Positions 48,998-58,032 of a stretch of DNA of 64,000 nucleotides are shown one piece after another; position 1 is the first letter of the stretch, and every line of letters begins with the position of its first letter. Position numbers and translations under genes: made by a program. The notes below the pieces were generated by a model. That model did not search any database. It was not told the origin of the DNA and saw only the letters and a program-made list of their open reading frames with translations. Source of the DNA: Methylobacillus flagellatus. GTDB taxonomy: Bacteria > Pseudomonadota > Gammaproteobacteria > Burkholderiales > Methylophilaceae. The stretch covers positions 620,001 to 684,000 of the forward strand of contig NZ_SCOU01000001.1 in NCBI RefSeq assembly GCF_005502435.1, read 5' to 3'.

Positions 48998-49654
48998 ATG
49001 GCAACCGTGATGAATGGCATAGGCATGACCTCGCAGCGCACTCGTGAGCGCATGCTGGCGCGTCTGCGCGAGCAAGGCATACGCGACGAAGTGACACTGG
49101 CCGCCATGGGCAGCATCGCCCGCCATATCTTCGTGGATGAAGCGCTGGCCTCGCGTGCCTATGAGGATGTCTCGCTGCCCATAGGCTTCGGCCAGACCAT
49201 CTCGCAGCCCTACGCCGTGGCACGTATGACCGAGATCCTGCGTACCGGCAAGCCGCTGGGCAAGGTGCTGGAGATCGGCACCGGCTGCGGCTACCAAACC
49301 GCCGTGCTGTCCAAAGTGGCCAGCGAAGTCTATTCGGTGGAACGCATCAGCCCCTTGTTGATGAAAGCCCGCAAGCATCTGCGCGAGCTGCGCCTCAGCA
49401 ATATCAAACTGAAACACGCAGACGGCAACATCGGCCTGCCCGAGCTGGCCCCGTTCGACGCCATCATGGTCACCGCCGCGGCTCCACACGTACCGCAGCA
49501 GCTGCTGCAGCAACTGGCACCCGGCGGGCGGCTGGTGATCCCGGTGGGAACCAGCGAGCAGTTCCTTTATCTCATAGAGAACACCGGCACTGAATACCGT
49601 CAATCCAAGCTGGAAAGTGTCAAATTCGTGCCTTTACTGGGTGGAACCAATTGA
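48998..49654 (+). CDS. pcm: Protein-L-isoaspartate O-methyltransferase Pcm
   Basis: A 218-residue SAM methyltransferase that repairs isoaspartyl residues. The PCMT signature is complete: [35 protein letters not shown], the SAM loop [15 protein letters not shown]. The ATG sits in the second of two adjacent TGTAGAGATGG copies (48980-49001); the first copy also has an ATG but runs into a stop after two codons. The stop codon overlaps the nlpD start. Confidence 0.94.
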   Translation: MATVMNGIGMTSQRTRERMLARLREQGIRDEVTLAAMGSIARHIFVDEALASRAYEDVSLPIGFGQTISQPYAVARMTEILRTGKPLGKVLEIGTGCGYQTAVLSKVASEVYSVERISPLLMKARKHLRELRLSNIKLKHADGNIGLPELAPFDAIMVTAAAPHVPQQLLQQLAPGGRLVIPVGTSEQFLYLIENTGTEYRQSKLESVKFVPLLGGTN

Positions 49655-50709
49655 AAACACCGCATCATCTGTACCTTGCCTGTGTGACGCTACTGCTGGC
49701 CGCTTGTGCCAGCAACCCACCGGCCCCCGTCATCGAGCGTCTGCCAGCAAGCAAACCAGCCCCTCCCGCCAGCGCGGTGAGCAAACCCGCCACGGCAAAA
49801 CCAGCGCCACGCGAAGGGCTGCCCGATGTGCATGTGGTGAAGAAGGGCGACACGCTATACAGCATCGGCCTTGAATACGGTCAGGATTACCGCGATGTGG
49901 CACGCGTCAACAACCTCACCCCTCCTTATGCACTACGCATCGGCCAGCAACTCAATCTGCAAGCCTTGCGCGGCACGGAGATGCGCAGCACGGAAAATGG
50001 CGATGAAGCGGTGACGTCAGCGGTACAGATCGCCGCGCCACCCACCGCCACGACTGGCACCCCGATCGCCAGCCCGCTGCCTGCCAGCACAACGCCAGCC
50101 CCCGGCACCGCACCCGTGATCGGCTACCCCAAGGCGTTACGCGAACCTTACAGTTTGCAGGCCCTCAACACGCCGCCCGAGACCAAGGCGCCCGCCTCGG
50201 CAGCGACAGCAAGCGCCAGTGCAAAACCAGCCACCACCGCCCTGCCCGGCAGCCCCGACAGCAAGCCAGTCGAAGCCAAGCCAGCAGACACCACTTCCAT
50301 CGCCAGCCCACCAGCAGTGGCTAGCGAGAGCGGCCCGGACGCGGTGAACTGGGCCTGGCCAGCAAAAGGGAAACTGATCGCGGGCTACAATGACACCAGC
50401 TCCGCCAAAGGCATCGACATCGCCGGCAGCCAGGGCCAGGCTGTGCTGGCCGCTGCAGCAGGCAAGGTGATCTACAGCGGTGCCGATCTGCGCGGCTACG
50501 GCAAACTGGTCATCATCAAGCACAATGCCACCTACCTGTCCGTGTATGCCCACAACAGCAACATCCTGGTCAAGGAAGGCCAGCAGGTCAGCCAGGGCCA
50601 GAAGATCGCCGAGATGGGCAGCACCGATACCGACCGCGTGAAACTGCATTTCGAGATCCGCCGTCAGGGCAAATCCATAGACCCGGCACCACTACTGCCA
50701 GCCCAGTAG
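49651..50709 (+). CDS. nlpD: Murein hydrolase activator NlpD (LysM and degenerate M23 domains)
   Basis: A 352-residue outer-membrane lipoprotein. The lipobox LLAAC ends in Cys19. A LysM domain lies at about 60-105 ([20 protein letters not shown]), then a 120-residue Ala/Pro/Thr/Ser linker, then an M23 domain from about residue 232. The M23 metal residues are lost (KGIDIAG without the first His, LHFEIR without the HxH pair), so it should not cut murein itself but activate an amidase such as AmiC at division. It starts with a TTG overlapping the pcm stop. A terminator follows, and no rpoS gene is next to it. Confidence 0.92.
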   Translation: MKTPHHLYLACVTLLLAACASNPPAPVIERLPASKPAPPASAVSKPATAKPAPREGLPDVHVVKKGDTLYSIGLEYGQDYRDVARVNNLTPPYALRIGQQLNLQALRGTEMRSTENGDEAVTSAVQIAAPPTATTGTPIASPLPASTTPAPGTAPVIGYPKALREPYSLQALNTPPETKAPASAATASASAKPATTALPGSPDSKPVEAKPADTTSIASPPAVASESGPDAVNWAWPAKGKLIAGYNDTSSAKGIDIAGSQGQAVLAAAAGKVIYSGADLRGYGKLVIIKHNATYLSVYAHNSNILVKEGQQVSQGQKIAEMGSTDTDRVKLHFEIRRQGKSIDPAPLLPAQ

Positions 50710-50755
50710 CCCGTCAGCGGCTCACGCTGGCAGGTGCCAGCCGTCAATGGACGTA

Positions 50756-50787
50756 AAAAAGCCCACGATTCTCACCGTGGGCTTTTT
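50756..50787. terminator. Bidirectional intrinsic terminator
   Basis: Twelve-base-pair stem AAAAAGCCCACG / CGTGGGCTTTTT with an 8-nt loop, between nlpD (plus) and the dienelactone hydrolase gene (minus). Confidence 0.9.
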
Positions 50788-50805
50788 CATTTAAGCGGAT
50801 GCCGA

Positions 50806-51549
50806 TCAGGCCTGATGCAAGGTACGGCCAAACATCTGCAAGGCCAGCTGGTAGCCGGTCATCGCCAGCGCCGGGTCATAGCGCTCCCCCTCATCGCGCA
50901 TGAACGCGTGCTGGGCATTGAACTCATGCCAGGTGAACACCAGGTTGGCGTTGGTGAGCTTGCTGTAAACCTCGGCACGACCGGCGGTGGGGATATGGTT
51001 GTCCTGCTTGCCCCAGATCATCATCAGTTCACCCTGGATGTCCGCTAGGCGTTCCATGCTGTGCTGGCCAGCTTGGTTGGGGATGATGGTGGTATGCAGA
51101 TCGGTGGCGTAAAAACAGGCGGTGGCTTTCACTTCCGGTTGCAAGGCCGCGCGGAATGCCAGATGACCGCCGATACAGAAACCCATGGCGCCGATCTGGC
51201 CATTGCTCCAGGGCTGCTGCTGGGCATATTCGATCATGGCACGGTTGTCGGTGTCGTAACCTTGCACGTCCTTGGCGGCCTTGTCGGCGTTGCCCTTGTC
51301 GCGGCCGGCATCGTCATAACCGAGCACGGTGCCGATCGCGTTGAGCTCATGGAACACTTCCGGCACCAGCACGGCATAGCCATGACCCGCCATGATGCGT
51401 GCAGCGCGCTCGATAGGGCCAGTCTGCTGGAAGATCTCGGAGTAGAACAGGATCACCGGATAACGGCCTGCAGCGGCTGGCCTGTGCACATAGGTGCGCA
51501 TGGTGCCGGTAGGCGTGGCGATATCGGCGATGTGGCTTTGTACGTTCAT
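50806..51549 (-). CDS. Dienelactone hydrolase family protein
   Basis: A 247-residue alpha/beta hydrolase with the dienelactone hydrolase triad: Cys in GFCIGG, Asp in GKQDNHIP and His in NAQHAFM. Such enzymes hydrolyse lactones and related esters; no chlorocatechol genes are near, so the natural substrate is unknown. ATG 51549 follows GGGAGAG. It lies 19 bp after a thioredoxin gene on the same strand, and is the last gene of the minus-strand redox run, facing a terminator. Confidence 0.88.
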   Translation of the reverse strand: MNVQSHIADIATPTGTMRTYVHRPAAAGRYPVILFYSEIFQQTGPIERAARIMAGHGYAVLVPEVFHELNAIGTVLGYDDAGRDKGNADKAAKDVQGYDTDNRAMIEYAQQQPWSNGQIGAMGFCIGGHLAFRAALQPEVKATACFYATDLHTTIIPNQAGQHSMERLADIQGELMMIWGKQDNHIPTAGRAEVYSKLTNANLVFTWHEFNAQHAFMRDEGERYDPALAMTGYQLALQMFGRTLHQA

Positions 51550-51568
51550 GTGCTCTCCCTGAACCGGC

Positions 51569-51931
51569 TTAAGCGGATTGCTGTGCCAGGTAGGCACGCA
51601 CTTCGGTCATGTCGTAGTCACGTGCCCATGCGATGAGCTTGTCCAGCGCAGGCGCGCCGATCTCGCCCTGCTGGGCGTGGATACCGGCGGTTTCGCGCAC
51701 GATGAGGATAGCCGGGATCTTGCTCACATCGAAATATTCGCTGATCTCGGGTTCGGCTTCGGTATTGACCATGCCGAACACGATGTCCGGGTTATTCGCT
51801 GCAGCGGCTTCGAACACAGGCGTGAAATTGACACAGGGCTCGCACCACGGTGCCCAGAAATCGACAATCACGAACGGATTGTTCTCGATGGTTTCCTTGA
51901 AATTGGCTTTGGTGAGTTCTACAACGGCCAT
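51569..51931 (-). CDS. Thioredoxin family protein with WCEPC active site
   Basis: A 120-residue cytoplasmic thioredoxin fold. The active site is WCEPC (Trp29, Cys30, Glu31, Pro32, Cys33), not the canonical WCGPC; Glu in place of Gly should change redox potential. The cis-Pro loop KIPAILIV is present. There is no signal peptide. ATG 51931 begins the fold (MAVVELTKANF); upstream codons in frame are not family-like. It is probably transcribed with the dienelactone hydrolase, while a terminator (52031-52054) separates both from the nitroreductase. Confidence 0.88.
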   Translation of the reverse strand: MAVVELTKANFKETIENNPFVIVDFWAPWCEPCVNFTPVFEAAAANNPDIVFGMVNTEAEPEISEYFDVSKIPAILIVRETAGIHAQQGEIGAPALDKLIAWARDYDMTEVRAYLAQQSA

Positions 51932-52030
51932 GGCGCAACATCCTGATGATTTGAAAACGCATATTCTATCAGATAGACAGGCTGGCAGATGCCTGCACGG
52001 CGCAATCAACAGTTGACGCTAGCCAAAGCA

Positions 52031-52054
52031 AAAACCCGGCGGTGGCCGGGTTTT
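52031..52054 (-). terminator. Intrinsic terminator after the nitroreductase gene
   Basis: Ten-base-pair stem AAAACCCGGC / GCCGGGTTTT with a 4-nt loop; on the minus strand the T-run is TTTTT. It would end transcripts coming from the nitroreductase and leave thioredoxin plus hydrolase as a separate unit. Confidence 0.8.
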
Positions 52055-52111
52055 GCGAGAATAAACACCCGAATACAGCAGAGCGAGTCTCCGGTCAGAC
52101 GGCAGGCAAGC

Positions 52112-52735
52112 TTACACGATGGGCGTGCCCCAACTGCCGGCAAAGAACAGCTCGCCCAGTGCGCGGCGTGTACGGGGCGCGGTTTCACGTTCCAGCAGTT
52201 CACCGGTGACCGTGGCGATATCCGCCGGATAGCCGACCGACACCATGGCCATCAGGCTGATCTGCTCGGGGATACCGAATTCGGCACGCAGCTTGTCGCC
52301 ATCGAAGCCGCCCATCTGGTGCGCCATCAAGCCCATACTGGTGGCTTGCAGGCACAGGTTCTCCATGGCGGCGCCAGTGTCGTAGCCATGCCAGCGGTTA
52401 GGCTTGCCGTTGTGCGTGAACAAAGTGTCTGCTGCCGCCAGGATCAGCAAGCCGGCATGTTGCGCCCAGCTTTGATTGCCCGGCACCAGGCAATCGTAGG
52501 CACGTTGCCAGTTGACCGGATCGGCATGTTTGTCCCACACCACGAAACGCCAGGGCTGGTCACCGAAACAGGACGGCGCCCAGCGTGCGGCTTCCAGCAA
52601 GGCCAGTTGCTGCTCGGCGGAGACCGGCCTGGTGGGGTCATAGGCACGGCCGCTCCAGCGTTCAGCGATGAGCGGGGCGATAGGGACTTGTGTGATGGCA
52701 GGTTTTTGCAATTGCGATCCTTTGATGTTGGGCAT
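52112..52735 (-). CDS. Nitroreductase family protein
   Basis: A 207-residue FMN-dependent nitroreductase fold. The N-terminal FMN loop RWSGRAYDPTRPV and LLEAARWAPSCFGDQPWRFVVW are typical, as is the LMAHQMGGFDGDKLRAEFGIP stretch. It may reduce nitro compounds, quinones or enals with NAD(P)H. It follows the old yellow enzyme gene by 88 bp on the same strand and is closed by a terminator. Confidence 0.9.
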   Translation of the reverse strand: MPNIKGSQLQKPAITQVPIAPLIAERWSGRAYDPTRPVSAEQQLALLEAARWAPSCFGDQPWRFVVWDKHADPVNWQRAYDCLVPGNQSWAQHAGLLILAAADTLFTHNGKPNRWHGYDTGAAMENLCLQATSMGLMAHQMGGFDGDKLRAEFGIPEQISLMAMVSVGYPADIATVTGELLERETAPRTRRALGELFFAGSWGTPIV

Positions 52736-52823
52736 GCCATTGTGTCGATCACCATGACATGTACAGCTGGCGGCCAGACTGGCTGGCCGTCAGCATGATG
52801 TTAAACAGGGTACAAACAAAGCG

Positions 52824-53903
52824 CTAGACAGATTCCAGTGTCGGGTAATCAGTGTAGCCCTTTTCAGTGCCGCCATAAAAGCTGGCCTGATCCGGCGTGT
52901 TGAGCGGCGCATCCTTGGCAAAACGCGCCACCAGGTCCGGGTTGGCCAGGAAAGGCACGCCATAGGCGATCACGTCGGCGCTACCAGCCGCCAGCGCCGC
53001 ATTACCCTTGGCCTTGTCGTACATCAGGTTGGCCATGTAAGGCCCCTTGAACAGGCTGCGCAACAGGGTGAAATCGAAGGGCGGGGTTTCCAGGCCGTGC
53101 GTGCCGCCCTCCACCACATGCAGATAGGCCAGCCCGAAGGGACTCAGCGCTTCGGCCACATGGTTGAACAGCGCTTGCGGGTCACTGTCTGCCATGTCGT
53201 TGAACGGATTGAGTGGCGAGATGCGCACGCCGACACGGTCGGCACCGGCCACGGCGACCACCGCCTCGGTCACTTCCAGCAGCAGACGCACACGGTTGGC
53301 GATGGAGCCGCCATAGTTGTCGCTGCGCTGATTACTGCCATCACGCAGGAACTGATCCAGCAGGTAACCGTTGGCCGCGTGGATCTCCACGCCGTCGAAA
53401 CCGGCTTCCAGGGCGTTGCGCGTGGCCTGGGCATAATCAGCCACGATATCTGGCAACTCCTCGGTGGTCAGGGCACGCGGGGTGACGAAATCCTGCAAGC
53501 CGGTATAGGTATAGGCCTGCCCGGCCGGCTTGATGGCAGATGGCGCCACCGGCAAGGCTTGGTCCGGCAACAACGAAGGGTGGGAGATGCGGCCCACATG
53601 CCACAGCTGCAGCACGATCTTGCCGCCAGCTTCATGCACGGCATCGACCACTTTCTTCCAGCCAGCGATCTGCTCGGCGGTGTGGATGCCAGGCGTGGCC
53701 GGATAGCCGTGCCCCATGGCGGAGATGGGCGTGGCTTCGGTGATGATGAGGCCAGCACTGGCACGCTGCTGATAATAGGTGACGTTAAGGTCTTGCGGCA
53801 CATTGCCTGCGCCGGCGCGGTTACGCGTCAACGGGGCCATCACCATGCGATTGTTAAGGGCGATGCTGCCCAGCTTGGTCGGTGTGAATAGATCGATGCT
53901 CAT
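52824..53903 (-). CDS. Old yellow enzyme family alkene reductase (NemA-like)
   Basis: A 359-residue FMN TIM-barrel protein. NNRMVMAPLTRNRAGAGN is the N-terminal FMN region; VEIHAANGYLLDQFLRDGSNQR holds the His/Asn substrate pair and a Tyr; the C-terminus PDLVARFAKDAPLN is also NemA-like. It reduces activated double bonds and nitro groups with NAD(P)H. ATG 53903 begins the conserved MSIDLFTP; an upstream extension is not conserved in type. It lies 40 bp after yceI. Confidence 0.93.
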   Translation of the reverse strand: MSIDLFTPTKLGSIALNNRMVMAPLTRNRAGAGNVPQDLNVTYYQQRASAGLIITEATPISAMGHGYPATPGIHTAEQIAGWKKVVDAVHEAGGKIVLQLWHVGRISHPSLLPDQALPVAPSAIKPAGQAYTYTGLQDFVTPRALTTEELPDIVADYAQATRNALEAGFDGVEIHAANGYLLDQFLRDGSNQRSDNYGGSIANRVRLLLEVTEAVVAVAGADRVGVRISPLNPFNDMADSDPQALFNHVAEALSPFGLAYLHVVEGGTHGLETPPFDFTLLRSLFKGPYMANLMYDKAKGNAALAAGSADVIAYGVPFLANPDLVARFAKDAPLNTPDQASFYGGTEKGYTDYPTLESV

Positions 53904-53943
53904 GTGGTGCTCCTGACAATACGGTGGGAAGTACAAAAATGGA

Positions 53944-54525
53944 TCATGGCTTGGTGCGTATGCCTTCGATCAGCAGGCTGATCTCGATGTCATCGCCGAC
54001 CGGGCCATTCGGCTTGGTGCCCCATTTGAAGCCGAAATCCGAGGCTTTGAGGGCGGTTTTGGCTTCGAAGCCGGAACGGTAGCCACCGAACGGGTCGGCA
54101 CCAAAGCCCAGCACCTTGAACGGCATAGTGAGTTCGCGGCTCACGCCATGCAGCGTCAGCGTGCCGGTCAACAAGCCTTCGCCTGGCGCAGTCTCTACCA
54201 CCTTGCTGCTGACAAAGGTCATTTCGCCAAACGTGTAGGCGTTGAGGTAATCCTCTTTCTTGATGTGCTCGTCGCGCTTGGGGTGTGCACTGTTGACACT
54301 GAGCACATTGATCTTGGCATTGACGCTGGAATTGGCCAGGTTGCTGCGGTCTATGCTGATGCTGCCGGTGATGTCGCTAAAGGTGCCCGAGGTTTTGGAC
54401 ACCACGTGGCGCAGTGACCAGTTGGCAAAGCTGTGCGCATTGTCGATCTTGTAGGTTTCAGGTTCGGCATGCGCGACATTGAAGGCGAACAGCAGGGCAA
54501 GCAAGGACAGGGATGGTTTGATCAT
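53944..54525 (-). CDS. YceI family periplasmic lipid-binding protein
   Basis: A 193-residue exported lipocalin-like protein. The signal peptide ends at VAHA. The family core is YKIDNAHSFANWSLRHV, then GTLTLHGVSRELTMPFKVLGFG and the C-terminal strand DDIEISLLIEGIR. YceI proteins bind polyisoprenoid chains such as ubiquinone precursors. AGGA lies 9 bp before the ATG. Between it and the flavodoxin gene lie 108 bp with a small dyad (GCCGGA-N5-TCCGGC), so it may have its own promoter. Confidence 0.92.
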   Translation of the reverse strand: MIKPSLSLLALLFAFNVAHAEPETYKIDNAHSFANWSLRHVVSKTSGTFSDITGSISIDRSNLANSSVNAKINVLSVNSAHPKRDEHIKKEDYLNAYTFGEMTFVSSKVVETAPGEGLLTGTLTLHGVSRELTMPFKVLGFGADPFGGYRSGFEAKTALKASDFGFKWGTKPNGPVGDDIEISLLIEGIRTKP

Positions 54526-54633
54526 ACTGGGGTTCCTGAGTTTAGAGCCGGAGCAGGTCCGGCGACTGGTTTGATGAGCAAGTGTTGAATAATGCGTGTC
54601 GATCAGTGAGTGCTGAAGGTTGGATCAGGATCA

Positions 54634-55203
54634 TCAGTCTGGTTTGAACTGCACGGCTTTGCTGGCCACGCGCTCACCCAGATATTCTGCTGTGGCAAGG
54701 TCGCTGGCGATCGGGCCGTGTTCCGGCCCCTGGTCCGCGTTCGATTGTGCCAGCGCGCCCAGGAAACCGCCCAAACGGTTCAAATCATTGACCGAGCCCT
54801 GGCTGTGATTGTTCCCGGGCATCAGGTCCAGGCCTACCCAGATCATGCCGTGCTGCGCCGCGAACACGGCCAACTGGATCAGGGAAGCCAGCTTGTCGCC
54901 GCTCTGGCTGGCCGAGTTGGTGAAGCCGGCAGCGATCTTGTCTTTCCAGTCGCGCGCGGCCCAGGCTTTGGATGAGGCGTCCATGAAGGCCTTGAACGGT
55001 GCGGACACCGAGCCCATGTAGGTCGGGCTGCCAAAGATGATGGCATCGGCGGCCTTGAGCAGCTCCCATTGTTGCTGGGCCTCGTCGGCAGTGAGCAGAT
55101 GCACGGTCACACCTGCCACCTTGGCGGCGCCGCGTGCCACGGCCTTGGCTTGTTCTGCGGTATGGCCGTAGCCACTGTGATAAACGATAACGACTTGCGT
55201 CAT
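54634..55203 (-). CDS. Flavodoxin/NADPH-dependent FMN reductase family protein
   Basis: A 189-residue flavodoxin fold. The FMN phosphate loop is VYHSGYGHTAEQAKAVARG; the second loop FGSPTYMGSVSAPFKAFMD and third GFTNSASQSGDK complete the site. It is related to WrbA but without the WrbA-specific insert. It probably reduces quinones or serves as an electron carrier. It starts 10 bp after the pirin gene on the minus strand. Confidence 0.87.
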   Translation of the reverse strand: MTQVVIVYHSGYGHTAEQAKAVARGAAKVAGVTVHLLTADEAQQQWELLKAADAIIFGSPTYMGSVSAPFKAFMDASSKAWAARDWKDKIAAGFTNSASQSGDKLASLIQLAVFAAQHGMIWVGLDLMPGNNHSQGSVNDLNRLGGFLGALAQSNADQGPEHGPIASDLATAEYLGERVASKAVQFKPD

Positions 55204-55213
55204 GATGCTCTCC

Positions 55214-55936
55214 TCAAGATGAATACGGTCCGGCCACCGAAGGCAGGTCGAATAACAGGATCTCGGCTTCTTCCAGCGCCTGCAGGCTGATGGCCTGCGC
55301 CTGGTCTATCTTGGCAGCGTCACCGGCATCCAGCAGTTCGCCATTGAGGCGCAAACTGCCACGTGCCACCTGCAGGTACACGCTACGATCTGGCGCCATG
55401 CTGTAATCCAGGCGGTTGCCGGCACTGATCACACTGGCATACAGCGCAACATCCTGATTGATGTGTAAAGCCCCGTCGCGGCCACCACGCGCGGCCAGCA
55501 GACACCAGCGGTCAAGCTTCTCGGCCGCTTCGAAATGCTTTTCTTCATAGCCTGGCGTCAGCCCGTTGGCCTCTGGCAACAGCCAGATCTGCAGCAGATG
55601 CACGTCCTGCGTGGCAGAGGCATTGAACTCGCTGTGCACGATGCCGGTACCCGCGGTCATGCGCTGCACATCGCCCGCCGCGATCACCGAGCCATTGCCC
55701 AGACTGTCCTTGTGCTGCAACTCGCCACGCAGCATGTAGGTGATGATCTCCATGTCGCGGTGCGGGTGCATGCCAAAGCCCTGCCCGGCCGCCACCACAT
55801 CCTCGTTGATGACGCGCAACACCGAATAGCTCATGTGCTGGGGGTCGTAATACTGCGAGAACGAGAACGAGTGATAGCTATCCAGCCAGCCGTGATTGGC
55901 GTGGCCGCGCTGCTCGGATCTGCGTAACTGGATCAT
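55214..55936 (-). CDS. Pirin family protein
   Basis: A 240-residue bicupin. The N-terminal cupin holds the metal site pattern GMHPHRDMEIITYMLRGELQHKDS and MTAGTGIVHSEFN. It is like YhaK/YhhW-type pirins; some have quercetin 2,3-dioxygenase activity, others act as redox sensors. ATG 55936 has AAAAGGG at a suitable distance and is preferred to a TTG seven codons upstream. It heads the minus-strand redox run and is divergent from a LysR regulator, like the yhaK-yhaJ pair of E. coli. Confidence 0.9.
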   Translation of the reverse strand: MIQLRRSEQRGHANHGWLDSYHSFSFSQYYDPQHMSYSVLRVINEDVVAAGQGFGMHPHRDMEIITYMLRGELQHKDSLGNGSVIAAGDVQRMTAGTGIVHSEFNASATQDVHLLQIWLLPEANGLTPGYEEKHFEAAEKLDRWCLLAARGGRDGALHINQDVALYASVISAGNRLDYSMAPDRSVYLQVARGSLRLNGELLDAGDAAKIDQAQAISLQALEEAEILLFDLPSVAGPYSS

Positions 55937-55951
55937 GGTGTGGCCCTTTTC

Positions 55952-56045
55952 ATTCAACGTGTTTGAATAAGATGATGTATGCTATTCCTGATCGATTTAT
56001 GAAAAAAGCGAAATGATTTGCATGGGTTGTTCAAAATAAATGAAC
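55952..56045. promoter_or_regulatory. Paired LysR-type dyads in the pirin/LysR intergenic region
   Basis: Two 17-bp inverted repeats with TTCA/TGAA half-sites: ATTCAA-N5-TTGAAT at 55952-55968 and GTTCA-N7-TGAAC at 56029-56045. Their centres are 77 bp apart. The first lies just before the pirin start, the second overlaps the LysR start codon. Both fit the T-N11-A layout of LysR-family operators and could support activation of pirin and autoregulation. Confidence 0.6.
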
Positions 56046-56942
56046 ATTAAATTATCGCTGGATGCGCTAGAGGTCATCGACGCCATCGCCCGCAAGGGCA
56101 GCTTTGCAGCGGCGGCGGATGCCTTGCACCGCGTGCCGTCTGCCATCACCTATAGCGTGCGCAAACTGGAAGAAGATCTGGGCGTCAGCCTGTTCGACCG
56201 CAGCGGTCACCGTGCCCTGCTCACCGAGGCCGGTGCCGAACTGCTACGCGAGGGCCGCCACCTGCTGCAGGCCGCTGGCGAACTGGAAGCACGTGTCAAA
56301 CGCGTGGCCACTGGCGTGGAAACCGAGCTTGCCATCGCCCTCAGCGACCTGATGCGCATAGCACCGCTCTACCCCATCCTGGAACGCTTCTATGCACAGG
56401 GCTTCGGCACGCGTTTGCGCGTGTTGCGCGAAGTGTATGGCGGCAGCTGGGACGCCCTGATCAGCGGACGCGCTTCCATCTCCATCGGCGCCCCGGGCGA
56501 AGGCCCGCCGGGCGGCGGTTATTCCATCCGGCCCATCGGGCATCTGCATTTCCACTTCTGCGTGGCCCCGCATCACCCGCTCGCGGCGCTGCCCGAGCCC
56601 CTTAAGAATCAGGACATCCAGCAGCATCGTTCCATCTCCGCTGCGGACAGCTCACGCAACCTGCCGCCGCGCACCTCCGGCATCCTCAGCGGTCAGGACG
56701 TGCTCACCGTGCCGGACATGCACAGCAAGCTGCTGGCGCAAGTGCACGGGCTGGGGGTGGGCTATCTGCCGCAAGGTCTGGCTGAACGCGAGGCAGCGGC
56801 AGGTCGCCTGCTTATCAAGCGCGTCGCCGAACCCAAACCGGAAGCGGTGAGTTACCTCGCCTGGTGCAGCGAAGGTGGCAAGGCGCAGCAGTGGCTGCTC
56901 AAACAATTTGAACAGCTCACACTGGAACAACTCATCATCTGA
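56040..56942 (+). CDS. LysR family transcriptional regulator
   Basis: A 300-residue regulator with an N-terminal winged helix-turn-helix (residues about 4-62, LDALEVIDAIARKGSFAAAADALHRVPSAITYSVRKLEEDLGV region) and a C-terminal effector domain with TELAIALSDLMRIAPLYPIL and a YLPQGLAE block. The sequence SAITYSVRKLEEDLGVSLF is like that of YhaJ-type regulators, which sense nitroaromatic degradation products. It is divergent from pirin, with two candidate operators between the genes. The effector is unknown. Confidence 0.92.
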   Translation: MNIKLSLDALEVIDAIARKGSFAAAADALHRVPSAITYSVRKLEEDLGVSLFDRSGHRALLTEAGAELLREGRHLLQAAGELEARVKRVATGVETELAIALSDLMRIAPLYPILERFYAQGFGTRLRVLREVYGGSWDALISGRASISIGAPGEGPPGGGYSIRPIGHLHFHFCVAPHHPLAALPEPLKNQDIQQHRSISAADSSRNLPPRTSGILSGQDVLTVPDMHSKLLAQVHGLGVGYLPQGLAEREAAAGRLLIKRVAEPKPEAVSYLAWCSEGGKAQQWLLKQFEQLTLEQLII

Positions 56943-56988
56943 TGCCAAAATGCGGGGGTCTCAAGCCAACGTGAATCGGTAGCCCGCC

Positions 56989-57444
56989 ATGCCCCAGACC
57001 CATTTCCCTGAAGAGTTCAGTATCGTCAACCGCTACATCGTGCGCGCCATGTTGTGGCTGAACGGCTTTGCACACATCGTGATCGGGCTGGCGCTGGCCG
57101 TTTCGGTCATCATGTTCACCTGGCTGTTCTTCGTGGATGTGAAAGAAGCCGCCTACTCGCACAACCTGGTGCATGGCTTTCTGCATGCGCTGGGCACACT
57201 GATGTTGCTGTGGTCGGTGTCGGCGCTGATCTCGGCCGAGATCAGCTACCTGATGGGCAGCAAGCTGCGTGTGGAGACCTTCATCGAAGTGGCCATGGTG
57301 CTGGTGCTGCGCAAACTGATCGTGCTGCCGGTGCAGGAGATCACGCCCACCGCGGAAGAACTGTTCCTGTGGGTAGGCTCAGGCCTGGGGCTAGCCATCA
57401 CCTTCGTGCTGGTGCGCTGGGGACAGAAACAGCTGCATGATTAA
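56989..57444 (+). CDS. psiE: PsiE-like phosphate-starvation-inducible membrane protein
   Basis: A 151-residue inner-membrane protein with four helices (about 20-45, 62-85, 97-115, 125-145). The family pattern HNLVHGFLHALGTLMLLWSVSALISAEI and RVETFIEVAMVLVLRKLIVLP is present. PsiE is induced by phosphate starvation in E. coli; its function is undefined. It follows the LysR gene by 46 bp and precedes tadA by 21 bp. Confidence 0.82.
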   Translation: MPQTHFPEEFSIVNRYIVRAMLWLNGFAHIVIGLALAVSVIMFTWLFFVDVKEAAYSHNLVHGFLHALGTLMLLWSVSALISAEISYLMGSKLRVETFIEVAMVLVLRKLIVLPVQEITPTAEELFLWVGSGLGLAITFVLVRWGQKQLHD

Positions 57445-57980
<536 letters not shown>

Positions 57981-57981
<1 letters not shown>

Positions 57982-58003
57982 AAAACCGGCCCCGAGGGGC
58001 CGG
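57981..58003 (-). terminator. Intrinsic terminator of the Bax-inhibitor gene
   Basis: GC-rich stem CCGGCCCC / GGGGCCGG with a very short nominal loop. On the minus strand it is followed by TTTTTTATT, so it mainly serves the gene at 58.0-58.7 kb; on the plus side the T-run is absent. Confidence 0.8.
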
Positions 58004-58032
58004 CCAGATCCGCTTGCCAGCGAATTCCGTGC

